Shown here in pieces: positions 1 through 6,997 of a stretch of 11,366 nucleotides of DNA. Position numbers and translations under genes: made by a program. The notes under the pieces were generated by a model, which worked only from the letters and a program-made list of their open reading frames with translations, ran no database searches and was not told the origin of the DNA. Source of the stretch: Pseudorhodobacter antarcticus. GTDB taxonomy: Bacteria > Pseudomonadota > Alphaproteobacteria > Rhodobacterales > Rhodobacteraceae. Location: contig CAMDHB010000078.1 in the NCBI GenBank assembly GCA_945897655.1, forward strand, positions 1-11,366. The letters are read 5' to 3'. The stretch's first letter is position 1. Each line of letters starts with the position of its first letter.

Positions 1-2
1 AT

Positions 3-188
3 CTGGTGCGGCTGACCTGGTATGTGACGGACAAGCGGGAATATCTGGCCTCGCTGAAGGCGCTGGGTGCGGCTTACCGCGAGATTATTGGCAAGCATTA
101 TCCGGCGATGGCGTTGGTGCAGGTGGTGGCGCTGGTAGAGGATCTGGCCAAGGTCGAGATCGAGGCGACGGCCGTGGTGCCGGACTGA
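3..188 (+). CDS. Rid/YjgF/YER057c/UK114-family protein, C-terminal part (5' end outside window)
   Basis: Only the last 61 residues are in the window; the frame is open through the left edge, so the gene starts upstream. The fragment has the family's C-terminal layout: a strand followed by a D-x-x-x-Y helix (residues 10-14), a helix with an L-G-A-A-Y core, a Y-P-A motif (33-35), and a final V-E-I-E-A strand (51-55). Rid1-type proteins hydrolyse reactive imines/enamines and use an arginine just after Y-P-A. Here that position is methionine (M36, codon 108-110), so this is probably an Rid subgroup without that arginine, and imine deaminase activity should not be assumed. The stop codon is 10 bases before the CoA ligase start, so the two are very likely co-transcribed. 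From general knowledge, Rid-like genes accompany aerobic 2-aminobenzoate degradation genes in related bacteria, but the exact role is not established here. Confidence 0.85.
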   Translation: MVRLTWYVTDKREYLASLKALGAAYREIIGKHYPAMALVQVVALVEDLAKVEIEATAVVPD

Positions 189-198
189 GGGGGCGGTA

Positions 199-1812
199 AT
201 GGAACTTGGACCCACCGGGCACGTTGACACCTTTACGCGGGACCGCCTGCCTGCGGCCGAGGACTGGCCCGAGATTGCGACGGTTTTCGACTATCCCGAA
301 TGGCTGAACGTCGGGGTGGAGCTGAGCGACCGGATGGTCGAGCGGGGGTTTGGTGACAACACCGCGCTGATCGGCAACGGTCGGCGGCGGACTTATAGGG
401 AGTTGTCGGTCTGGTCGAACCGCATCGCACATGCCTTGGTGGACAGTTATGGCGTCAGGCCCGGCAACCGGGTGCTGGTCCGGTCGGCCAACAACCCGGC
501 GATGGTGGCCTGCTGGTTGGCGGCGACCAAGGTGGGCGCGGTTGTCGTCAACACCATGCCCATGCTGCGGGCAGGGGAATTGGCGGCAATTGTCGACAGG
601 GCCGAGATTTCCCACGCCCTGTGCGACACACGGTTGATGGAGGAATTGGTGACCTGCGCCAAGGGGTCGGCGTTTCTGCGCACGGTGGTGGGGTTTGACG
701 GAACCTCCAATCACGATGCCGAACTGGACCGGGTGGCCCTGACAAAACCCGTGCGGTTTCGGGCCGTCAGGACTGGGCGGGATGATGTGGCGCTGCTGGG
801 CTTCACTTCGGGGACCACGGGGGAGCCGAAGGCGACGATGCATTTCCACCGCGATCTGCTGATCATTGCCGATGGCTATGCGGCCGAGGTGTTGCAGGTC
901 ACGCCGCAGGATGTGTTTGTGGGGTCGCCCCCGCTGGCGTTCACCTTCGGCCTGGGCGGATTGGCGATCTTTCCGCTGCGCTTTGGGGCGGCGGCGGCCC
1001 TGTTGGAGCAGGCAAGCCCGGCCAATATGGTGGCCTTGATCGAGGAACACCGGGCGACGGTCTGTTTCACGGCCCCCACCGCTTACCGCGCCATGCTGAA
1101 CGCGATGGAGGCGGGGGCGGATTTGTCGTCCCTGCGGGCGGCGGTGAGTGCGGGGGAAACCCTGCCTGCGCCAGTGTATGAGGAGTGGATGCAAAGGACC
1201 GGCAAGCCGATGCTGGACGGCATAGGTGCGACCGAGATGTTGCATATCTTCATCACCAACCGGTTTGATGACCATCGCCCGGGCTGCACAGGGCGTCCCG
1301 TGAGCGGTTATCAAGCGCGGATCGTGGATGAGGACATGCAGGAACTGCCCCGGGGCGAGGTGGGGCGGCTTGCGGTCAGGGGGCCGACGGGATGCCGCTA
1401 TCTGGCCGACGCACGGCAGGGAAACTATGTGAAGGCGGGGTGGAACCTGACGGGGGACAGTTTCTGGCAGGATGACGAGGGCCGCTTTCACTTTGCTGCC
1501 CGGTCGGATGACATGATCATCAGTGCTGGCTACAACATCGCGGGCCCCGAGGTTGAGGCGGCACTTCTGTCGCACGGCGCTGTGCTGGAATGCGCAGTGG
1601 TCGGCGCTGCGGACGAGGAGCGCGGCATGGTGGTCGAGGCGCATGTGGTGCTGATGGCGGGGTATTTGGGCGATGCCTTGATGGTCAAGCTGTTGCAAGA
1701 CCATGTGAAGGCGGTGATCGCGCCCTACAAATACCCGCGCCGGGTGCGGTTTGTGGAGGCCCTGCCCAAGACCCAGACAGGCAAGATCCAGCGGTTTCGT
1801 CTGAAGTCATGA
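199..1812 (+). CDS. AMP-forming acyl-CoA synthetase, probable 2-aminobenzoate (anthranilate)-CoA ligase
   Basis: This 537-residue protein is full length for the acyl-CoA synthetase (ANL) superfamily. It would adenylate a carboxylic acid with ATP and transfer it to CoA. Visible motifs are the phosphate-binding loop T-S-G-T-T-G-E-P-K (203-211), G-I-G-A-T-E (341-346) contacting the adenylate, the T-G-D motif (418-420), the hinge region R-S-D-D-M-I-I-S-A-G-Y-N (435-446), and the C-terminal catalytic lysine K529 in Q-T-G-K. The hinge sequence and overall look resemble the benzoate/2-aminobenzoate-CoA ligase group rather than fatty acyl or acetyl ligases. Anthranilate as substrate is inferred from this and from the kynU/tdo operon further along. 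The ATG has a G-rich ribosome-binding stretch (188-195) just upstream. It follows the Rid gene by 10 bases. Alternatives are benzoate, salicylate or another aryl acid. Confidence 0.8.
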   Translation: MELGPTGHVDTFTRDRLPAAEDWPEIATVFDYPEWLNVGVELSDRMVERGFGDNTALIGNGRRRTYRELSVWSNRIAHALVDSYGVRPGNRVLVRSANNPAMVACWLAATKVGAVVVNTMPMLRAGELAAIVDRAEISHALCDTRLMEELVTCAKGSAFLRTVVGFDGTSNHDAELDRVALTKPVRFRAVRTGRDDVALLGFTSGTTGEPKATMHFHRDLLIIADGYAAEVLQVTPQDVFVGSPPLAFTFGLGGLAIFPLRFGAAAALLEQASPANMVALIEEHRATVCFTAPTAYRAMLNAMEAGADLSSLRAAVSAGETLPAPVYEEWMQRTGKPMLDGIGATEMLHIFITNRFDDHRPGCTGRPVSGYQARIVDEDMQELPRGEVGRLAVRGPTGCRYLADARQGNYVKAGWNLTGDSFWQDDEGRFHFAARSDDMIISAGYNIAGPEVEAALLSHGAVLECAVVGAADEERGMVVEAHVVLMAGYLGDALMVKLLQDHVKAVIAPYKYPRRVRFVEALPKTQTGKIQRFRLKS

Positions 1813-1898
1813 GACGGGTTCAGCAAGATCTTGTCTGACAGCGCTGCATCGCATATGCGACCCATCAACGCAGATTGCGCGTGGCATCGGGGGCGGTT
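1813..1898. promoter_or_regulatory. Intergenic region with several short palindromes before the sugar-type operon
   Basis: This 86-base gap separates the CoA ligase from the five-gene operon. It holds a perfect 12-bp palindrome TCGCATATGCGA (1849-1860), a perfect 10-bp palindrome CAAGATCTTG (1824-1833) and a short odd palindrome TGTC-T-GACA (1832-1840). Such symmetric sites can be operators. No convincing -35/-10 pair and no hairpin with a T-tract is visible, so read-through from the upstream genes remains possible. The regulatory role is inference. Confidence 0.35.
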
Positions 1899-2966
1899 GT
1901 GAGCCAGACGAAATTGAACATCGGGGTCCTTGGTTGTGGCCCCATCGCCCAGGCGGGGCATTTTGAAAGCTGCACCAAGGCGAAAAACGCCCGGCTTTAT
2001 GCGATTTGCGATGTCGCTACAGATCTGCGCGAGCGGATGGCAGCGACTCATGCGCCCGAAAAGGCCTTTGATGATTATGCCGCCATGCTGGCGGACCCGA
2101 ACCTTGATGCCGTGATCATCGCCACGGCGGATGCGTTCCATGTTCAGGCATCGATCATGGCGTTGCAGGCGGGCAAGCACGTCTTGTGCGAAAAGCCGCT
2201 GGCGATGGGGTTGGAGGAGAGCGAGGCGCTGGCCGGCGTCGTCGCGGCCAGTGGCAAGCTGTTTCAGGTCGGCCACATGAAGCGCTATGATCTGGGCCTG
2301 CAAGAAGCCAAGACGTTCATCGACACCGAGATGGGCGAGATTGTCGCCCTGAAAGCCTGGTACTGCGACAGCACGCACCGCTATGCGATGACGGATGCCG
2401 TTCAGCCGCTGATCGTGAAATCGGCGCAGGCGCGCAAGCCAGCCCAAGACCCCAAATCCGATCTGGCGCGGTATTACATGCTGGCCCATGGCAGCCATCT
2501 GATTGATACGGCACGCTATTTTGCGGGCGATATCGTTGCGGTGCAGGCGCGGTTGTCCAAGGACAAGGGCATGTACTGCTGGTTTGTCGATGTCGAATTT
2601 GCCAGTGGGACCCTGGGCCACCTGGACCTGACCGGTGCGGTTCGGATGGACTGGCACGAAGGGTTCCAGATCTATGGGCAGAACGGGTCGGTGATCGGCG
2701 AGACGTTCAACCCTTGGTACTACAAGACGTCCGAGGTGGATATCTTCCGCGAAAGGGATGGTGCGTCCTACCGGCCCTTGGGGGCAGACGGGCATTTCTA
2801 CCGCCGTCAGGTGGAAGGCTTTGCCGATGCGATCCTGAACGGCACCCCGCAGACCGGCGCCGGGATCGAGGACGGCATCGCATCCGTCCGGGCCATGCTG
2901 GCGATTGCGCGGTCGGTGGCCGAGGGGCGCAAGGTCCGGCTGGATGAGGTTTCGGGCGCGCTATGA
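1899..2966 (+). CDS. Gfo/Idh/MocA-family NAD(P)-dependent oxidoreductase
   Basis: This 355-residue protein has an N-terminal Rossmann domain (G-C-G-P-I-A at 12-17), the E-K-P motif (98-100) carrying the family's catalytic lysine K99, and the C-terminal beta-sheet domain with a G-S-H-L-I-D motif (198-203). The family interconverts hydroxyl and keto groups on sugars, inositols and related polyols with NAD(P)H. In many members an aspartate sits four residues before the H200 position; here it is alanine (A196), with a histidine at 197. I chose the GTG at 1899 because a GGGGGCGG ribosome-binding stretch (1889-1896) precedes it and translation soon enters the conserved N-I-G-V-L-G-C-G strand. The longer TTG start at 1875 adds eight unconvincing residues. 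Its stop overlaps the next start (ATGA), which indicates translational coupling. The substrate is unknown. Confidence 0.88.
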   Translation: MSQTKLNIGVLGCGPIAQAGHFESCTKAKNARLYAICDVATDLRERMAATHAPEKAFDDYAAMLADPNLDAVIIATADAFHVQASIMALQAGKHVLCEKPLAMGLEESEALAGVVAASGKLFQVGHMKRYDLGLQEAKTFIDTEMGEIVALKAWYCDSTHRYAMTDAVQPLIVKSAQARKPAQDPKSDLARYYMLAHGSHLIDTARYFAGDIVAVQARLSKDKGMYCWFVDVEFASGTLGHLDLTGAVRMDWHEGFQIYGQNGSVIGETFNPWYYKTSEVDIFRERDGASYRPLGADGHFYRRQVEGFADAILNGTPQTGAGIEDGIASVRAMLAIARSVAEGRKVRLDEVSGAL

Positions 2967-3796
2967 AGATCGGCATCTTCGCCAAGACATTCGCGGGCAG
3001 CGATCCGGCAACTGTGATGGCTGCGTCGACCGAGGCGGGTTTCGCCGGGGTCGCCTATAACATGGCCTGTTCGGGGATGGCGGCGATGCCGGATCACATT
3101 CCGACCGAGGTGCTGGCGGCCATTGCGCAGGCGCGTGTGGCGACGGGTCAACAGATCATGTCGATGTCGGGCACCTATAACATGATCCATCCTGACCCGC
3201 AGGTGCGCGCGGACGGCCACCGCAGGCTAGAGGTGCTGGCTGGCGCGTGCAAGGTGCTGGGGACCCGGTTGATCACCCTTTGCACCGGCACCCGCGATGC
3301 GGCGGATCAGTGGCGGCACCATCCCGACAATCAGACCGTCGCGGCGTGGGGGGATCTTCTGGCCTCCTTTGCGGTGGCGGTCCAGATTGCCGAGCGGCAC
3401 GATGTCCTGCTGGGGGTTGAGCCTGAGCTGGCGAATGTAGTGAATTCGGCTGAGGCCGCGCGGCGGTTGATCGACGACACGCAGTCAGACCGCATCCGCA
3501 TCGTGCTGGACCCGGCCAATCTGTTCGAGCAGGCCGAACCCGCCGCCCGGCGCCATGTGATCGAGGCGGCAGTTGACGGGTTGGCTGACCGCATCGTGAT
3601 GGCCCATGCCAAAGACCGTGCGGCGGATGGCAGTTTTGCGACCACGGGGCAGGGCGTGATTGACTTTGACCACTTCCTTTGCCGCTTGCGGGGCGTGGGC
3701 TTTGACGGCCCGCTGGTCACCCACGGTCTGCGGGCGGATGAAGCGGCAGGGGTGGCTGGCTTTTTGCATTCCCGCCTTCAGGCGCTTGGCGCATGA
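2963..3796 (+). CDS. Xylose-isomerase-like TIM-barrel sugar isomerase/epimerase
   Basis: This 277-residue protein belongs to the AP-endonuclease-2/xylose-isomerase-like TIM-barrel group, whose members (IolE, IolI, hydroxypyruvate isomerase, ketose 3-epimerases) use a divalent metal to isomerise, epimerise or dehydrate sugars. Visible metal-ligand positions are E153 (G-V-E-P-E), D183 (V-L-D-P-A-N) and H215 (M-A-H-A-K-D). At the last barrel strand, where a glutamate normally completes the site, the sequence is L-V-T-H-G-L (251-256), so H254 appears to replace it. The gene overlaps the oxidoreductase upstream and the hydrolase downstream by four bases each (ATGA), so it acts in the same process. 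Exact reaction and substrate cannot be read from sequence. Pairing with a Gfo/Idh/MocA enzyme is common in keto-sugar and inositol pathways. Confidence 0.87.
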   Translation: MKIGIFAKTFAGSDPATVMAASTEAGFAGVAYNMACSGMAAMPDHIPTEVLAAIAQARVATGQQIMSMSGTYNMIHPDPQVRADGHRRLEVLAGACKVLGTRLITLCTGTRDAADQWRHHPDNQTVAAWGDLLASFAVAVQIAERHDVLLGVEPELANVVNSAEAARRLIDDTQSDRIRIVLDPANLFEQAEPAARRHVIEAAVDGLADRIVMAHAKDRAADGSFATTGQGVIDFDHFLCRLRGVGFDGPLVTHGLRADEAAGVAGFLHSRLQALGA

Positions 3797-4611
3797 CTTA
3801 TGAGGCGCATCAGGTCGCGTCGGCCGCAGGTCCATTGACCGCGCAAATCGGTATGGGACGTGGCCCTTTGGTGGTGTTCCAGCACGGCCTGTGCGGCGAC
3901 GCTGCCCAACCGGCCGAGGTGTTTCCCACTGGCCAAGGCTTTCGCCACGCCGTTCTGAATTGCCGGGGGCATGGGGACAGTCCGCTTGGCCCGACCAAAG
4001 ACCTGTCGATTGCCACCTTTGCCGATGATGTCGCACGGATGATCACGGGCCTGCCCACCCCCCCGGTGGCCGTGGGTGGCATTTCGATGGGGGCAGCGAT
4101 TGCGTTGCGGCTGGCGGTGCAGCGTCCCGATCTGGTGCCTGCGCTGATCCTGTCCCGGCCCGCGTGGGTGACCGATGCTGCTCCGGCCAACATGCAGCCG
4201 AATGCCATTGTGGGCCAGATGCTGGACCAAGGGCTGGCGGCGTTTGAGGCCACAGAAACCGCGCGCGACTTGGCCCAAGCGGCCCCCGACAATCTGGCAT
4301 CGCTGCGTGGGTTCTTTGCGCGGCAGCCCCTGATGGACACTGCGGCTTTGTTGACCCGCATTTCGGCAGACGGCCCCGGTGTGACCGAGGCGGAGCTCTC
4401 GGCGCTGAGGCTGCCCGTGCTGATTCTTGGCACCGAGCAGGATCTTATCCATCCGATGGCCCATGCCACCCATTTGGCCCGCCTGATCCCCGGGGCCACC
4501 TTGATTGAAATCCCGCCCAAAGGGCAAAACCGCGCGGCCCATGTCGCTGCCATGCAAACCGCCATTCTTGGCTTTCTGAAAGGTCTGACCGATGCCGCAC
4601 CCCAACACTGA
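3793..4611 (+). CDS. Alpha/beta-hydrolase-fold protein
   Basis: This 272-residue cytoplasmic protein has no signal peptide and a typical alpha/beta hydrolase layout. It shows an oxyanion-hole H-G loop (F-Q-H-G-L at 29-33), the nucleophile elbow G-I-S-M-G (96-100) with S98, a likely acid D217 (E-Q-D-L-I-H), and the catalytic histidine H250 near the C-terminus. The family cleaves esters, lactones and, in some members, C-C bonds. Within this operon a sugar-lactone or sugar-ester hydrolase is a reasonable guess, but nothing in the sequence fixes the substrate. The start overlaps the previous stop by ATGA, and the 3' end overlaps the next gene by 20 bases. It is not convincingly the kynurenine formamidase missing from the kyn operon, because it lies inside another co-directional operon. 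Confidence 0.85.
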   Translation: MTYEAHQVASAAGPLTAQIGMGRGPLVVFQHGLCGDAAQPAEVFPTGQGFRHAVLNCRGHGDSPLGPTKDLSIATFADDVARMITGLPTPPVAVGGISMGAAIALRLAVQRPDLVPALILSRPAWVTDAAPANMQPNAIVGQMLDQGLAAFEATETARDLAQAAPDNLASLRGFFARQPLMDTAALLTRISADGPGVTEAELSALRLPVLILGTEQDLIHPMAHATHLARLIPGATLIEIPPKGQNRAAHVAAMQTAILGFLKGLTDAAPQH

Positions 4612-5293
4612 CTGGTTTGATGCCCTGCCCACCGGGCGCTGCCTGGCCGAGTTTTCGCTGTGGTCATCAAACCTGATCGCGCTGGATCAGGACCTGACCC
4701 GCGTCGGAGCATTGGCCGACATCTATCACATCGATGTGGCGGATGGCTATTTCGCGCCCAGCCTGTTGTTCTTTCCCGATCTGGTCGCTGCCCTGCGCAA
4801 ACGCACCGCGATCCCATTCCACGTCCATCTGATGATGGAAGATGCGGTGCTGCTGGCGCAGGTGGACCAGTTTGCCGAAGCCGGGGCCGACCTGATTTCG
4901 GTGCATGCCGAAAACCGCAATGCCGCGCAGGCGCTGGCGCGGATCAAGTCGCTTGGGCTGAAGTCTGGGGTTGTGCTGCGGGTGGGAACCCCGGTGGAAT
5001 CCGTTGCCCCCGTGCTGGAGGATCTGGATTTCCTGACGCTTCTGGGCACCCGGATCGGCGTCAAGGGGCAGGGGCTGGACCCCACCGCGCCTGCGCGTTT
5101 GCAGCAGGCGGGGCGGATGATTGCGGCGCGGTCGAACCCGGGGCGCTGTGTCTTGGCAGCAGATGGCGGCATCCGCGAGGAAACTGTGCCCGTGTTGGTG
5201 GGCGCCGGGGCCGAGACTGTGGTAATGGGATCGCTGGCTTACGGTGCTGCTGATCTGGCCGCGCGCATCCACTGTCTGCACGGGCTGCGGTAA
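4592..5293 (+). CDS. Ribulose-phosphate 3-epimerase-family protein (divergent; pentulose/hexulose-phosphate epimerase)
   Basis: This 233-residue TIM barrel of the Rpe/AlsE family would epimerise carbon 3 of a ketose phosphate. All four expected metal/catalytic positions are visible: H46 and D48 (H-I-D-V-A-D-G), H79 (H-V-H-L-M) and D191 (A-D-G-G-I), plus the phosphate-side motif V-M-G-S (211-214). It departs from housekeeping Rpe in the mobile loop, where the usual N-P-G-F-G-G-Q type sequence is replaced by L-G-T-R-I-G-V-K-G-Q (151-160), and in R-V-G-T-P (130-134) instead of the N-P-x-T-P type. It is therefore likely a dedicated catabolic paralogue, for example acting on an allulose-6-phosphate-like substrate. 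The ATG at 4592 is the only in-frame start before the conserved core and lies 20 bases inside the hydrolase gene. An AAAGG stretch precedes it. Confidence 0.85.
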   Translation: MPHPNTDWFDALPTGRCLAEFSLWSSNLIALDQDLTRVGALADIYHIDVADGYFAPSLLFFPDLVAALRKRTAIPFHVHLMMEDAVLLAQVDQFAEAGADLISVHAENRNAAQALARIKSLGLKSGVVLRVGTPVESVAPVLEDLDFLTLLGTRIGVKGQGLDPTAPARLQQAGRMIAARSNPGRCVLAADGGIREETVPVLVGAGAETVVMGSLAYGAADLAARIHCLHGLR

Positions 5294-5298
5294 GGCGC

Positions 5299-6225
5299 AT
5301 GGACCGGCGCAACACCCTTGGCATCGACATCGGCGGCAGTCGTATCCGGGCGGCGGTCGTGTCGCCTGAAGGCAGCTTGCTGACCCGGGCCGAAGGGGTG
5401 ACGCCTGCCCGCGCCTCGGGCGATGCGGTGGTGGAAGCGGTGGCGCAGGTTGTGACGCAGGCGATGCAGGGCCATGCCGTGGGCAGCCTGCTTGGGGCAG
5501 GGGTCGGCGCGCCCGGACCCTTGGATGCGTTGCAGGGGCTGGCCCTGTCGACCCCAACGATTGATGGTTTTCGCGATTTTCCCTTGCGTGACCGGATTGC
5601 GGGCGCGATTGGCCTGCGCACTCTCTTGGACCATGATGGCCACGCGGCGGCCTATGGTGAATGGCAATTCGGTGCGGGGCGGGGCCATCACAACATGGTC
5701 TATGTCACGGTCAGCACGGGCATTGGCGGCGGTGCGATCGTCGATGGGCGGCTGCAGCGCGGACGGCGGGGCATGGCGGCCCATGTGGGCCACATGACCC
5801 TTCTGCCGGATGGCCCGGTCTGCAACTGCGGCAATCCCGGCTGCTGGGAGGCGCTTGCCGCAGGGCCCGCCCTGACCGCTGCCGCACGCCGTGCCGGTTT
5901 TTCAGATGGCGAGGCGGTTTTTGCGGCGGCGCGGGCCGGTGACCCGGGCGCAATGGCGGTCGCTGCGGCCGAGGCGCGGTGGCTGGGTATCGGGATTGTC
6001 AGCCTGCTGCATGTTTACAGCCCGGATATCGTGGTTCTGGGCGGTGGGGTGATGAACGGGCTGGATGTACTGCACCCCGCCATGTCATCCGAAATCGCCG
6101 CCCGCGCCATGCCACCCTTTCGCGACACAAGGGTTGTTCGGGCAAGCCTGCTGGACAACGCCGGGCTGATCGGCGCCGCAGCGCTGGCCCGTGATGCCTT
6201 TGGCGGCGATGCCCCTGACGCCTGA
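5299..6225 (+). CDS. ROK-family sugar kinase (or ROK protein)
   Basis: This 308-residue protein carries an N-terminal ATP-binding motif D-I-G-G-S (10-14), the catalytic aspartate D113, the G-I-G-G-G glycine run (141-145) and the ROK zinc site: H165 and the C-N-C-G-N-P-G-C motif (175-182). There is no N-terminal helix-turn-helix, so it is kinase-like rather than a ROK repressor. Two sugar-pocket positions depart from glucokinase-type ROKs. The usual E-N-D-x-N is D-H-D-G-H (111-115), and the G-E-x-G-H glutamate is histidine H162 (A-H-V-G-H), an arrangement also seen in NanK-type ROKs. It follows the epimerase stop by five bases and is the last gene of the operon, converging on the L,D-transpeptidase. 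A kinase feeding the epimerase with a sugar phosphate is the simplest reading. The substrate is unknown. Confidence 0.88.
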   Translation: MDRRNTLGIDIGGSRIRAAVVSPEGSLLTRAEGVTPARASGDAVVEAVAQVVTQAMQGHAVGSLLGAGVGAPGPLDALQGLALSTPTIDGFRDFPLRDRIAGAIGLRTLLDHDGHAAAYGEWQFGAGRGHHNMVYVTVSTGIGGGAIVDGRLQRGRRGMAAHVGHMTLLPDGPVCNCGNPGCWEALAAGPALTAAARRAGFSDGEAVFAAARAGDPGAMAVAAAEARWLGIGIVSLLHVYSPDIVVLGGGVMNGLDVLHPAMSSEIAARAMPPFRDTRVVRASLLDNAGLIGAAALARDAFGGDAPDA

Positions 6226-6238
6226 GTTTGGCGCGGCC

Positions 6239-6997
6239 TTAGAACGGACCAGTGCCCTCGGCAGGCAATTCAGGTGCGGCGAGGCTTGCCAATTCCGGCT
6301 CGGGCTTTTTCGGGGCGGGGATGGGGGGGACGGTCAGACGGGTTGGAAACTGGCCATCCTCGGTCAGCACCACAACGCGGGCGCCGTCGGGCACGCGGTT
6401 GTACAGGTCCATCACGTCCTGATTGATCATGCGAATGCATCCGGACGAGGCATTGCTGCCGATCGAATACCATTCGGGCGTGCCGTGGATGCGGTAGCCG
6501 TAATCCACACCATCGGTTTCCAGATAAAGCGCCCGCGCCCCCAAGGGATTGGTCAGGCCGCCGGGCTGGCCCACATCGCGAAACTCTTCCAGTTCCGGCT
6601 TGCGGTCGATCATCTCGTAGGGCGGGATCCATTTGGGCCATGTCGTGCGACTGACGATGTCAGCCGTGCCCGACCAGCCAAATCCCGCGCGGCCCACAGC
6701 GATGCCGTACCGCAGCGCTTTTGTCTTTGAGGTGATCAGATACAGATGCTTGGTCGAAGGGTCGATGATGATCGTGCCAACCGGCTGATCGGATTCGTAA
6801 CTGACCATCTGACGCTGATAGTCGGCGGGAACCTGCAGGCCGTTGTCTTCCACCGCGCCATAGTGGGTCGGGTCATTCAGGGCCGACCGTGACACCGCCG
6901 CCGGTGCCGTTCCCATCAGGGCAGGGTCCATCTGGCATCCTGCAAGACCCATTGTCAAAATCACGCCTGCCAAAAGCCCGACACTTCGCACTCGCAT
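6239..6997 (-). CDS. L,D-transpeptidase (YkuD domain) lipoprotein
   Basis: This 252-residue protein begins with a lipoprotein signal: a positively charged start, a hydrophobic core (residues 6-18) and lipobox L-A-G-C with C21. Residue +2 is glutamine, compatible with outer-membrane sorting. The YkuD catalytic region is clear: H171 in I-H-G-T and S-S-G-C-I-R-M (184-190) with nucleophile C187. Such enzymes form 3-3 peptidoglycan cross-links or attach lipoproteins to peptidoglycan in the periplasm. The C-terminal tail (about 223-252) is rich in proline, alanine and glutamate and probably flexible. The gene converges on the ROK gene with a 13-base gap, and no terminator hairpin is evident between them. 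It is not functionally linked to its neighbours by anything in the sequence. Confidence 0.93.
   Translation of the reverse strand: MRVRSVGLLAGVILTMGLAGCQMDPALMGTAPAAVSRSALNDPTHYGAVEDNGLQVPADYQRQMVSYESDQPVGTIIIDPSTKHLYLITSKTKALRYGIAVGRAGFGWSGTADIVSRTTWPKWIPPYEMIDRKPELEEFRDVGQPGGLTNPLGARALYLETDGVDYGYRIHGTPEWYSIGSNASSGCIRMINQDVMDLYNRVPDGARVVVLTEDGQFPTRLTVPPIPAPKKPEPELASLAAPELPAEGTGPF

Noticed and set aside
85..1704. 539-residue open frame antisense to the CoA ligase
   Set aside because: It is rich in Arg, Pro, His and Gln without any recognisable domain, typical of the reverse frame of GC-rich genes. The plus-strand frame has all ligase motifs.
1725..2795. 356-residue open frame antisense to the Gfo/Idh/MocA gene
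   Set aside because: No domain or motif; the sense frame is clearly a conserved enzyme and spans the boundary of two real genes.
3793..4611. Alpha/beta hydrolase as the missing kynurenine formamidase
   Set aside because: It is embedded in and translationally coupled to a sugar-type operon on the other strand. The fold alone does not support formamidase function.
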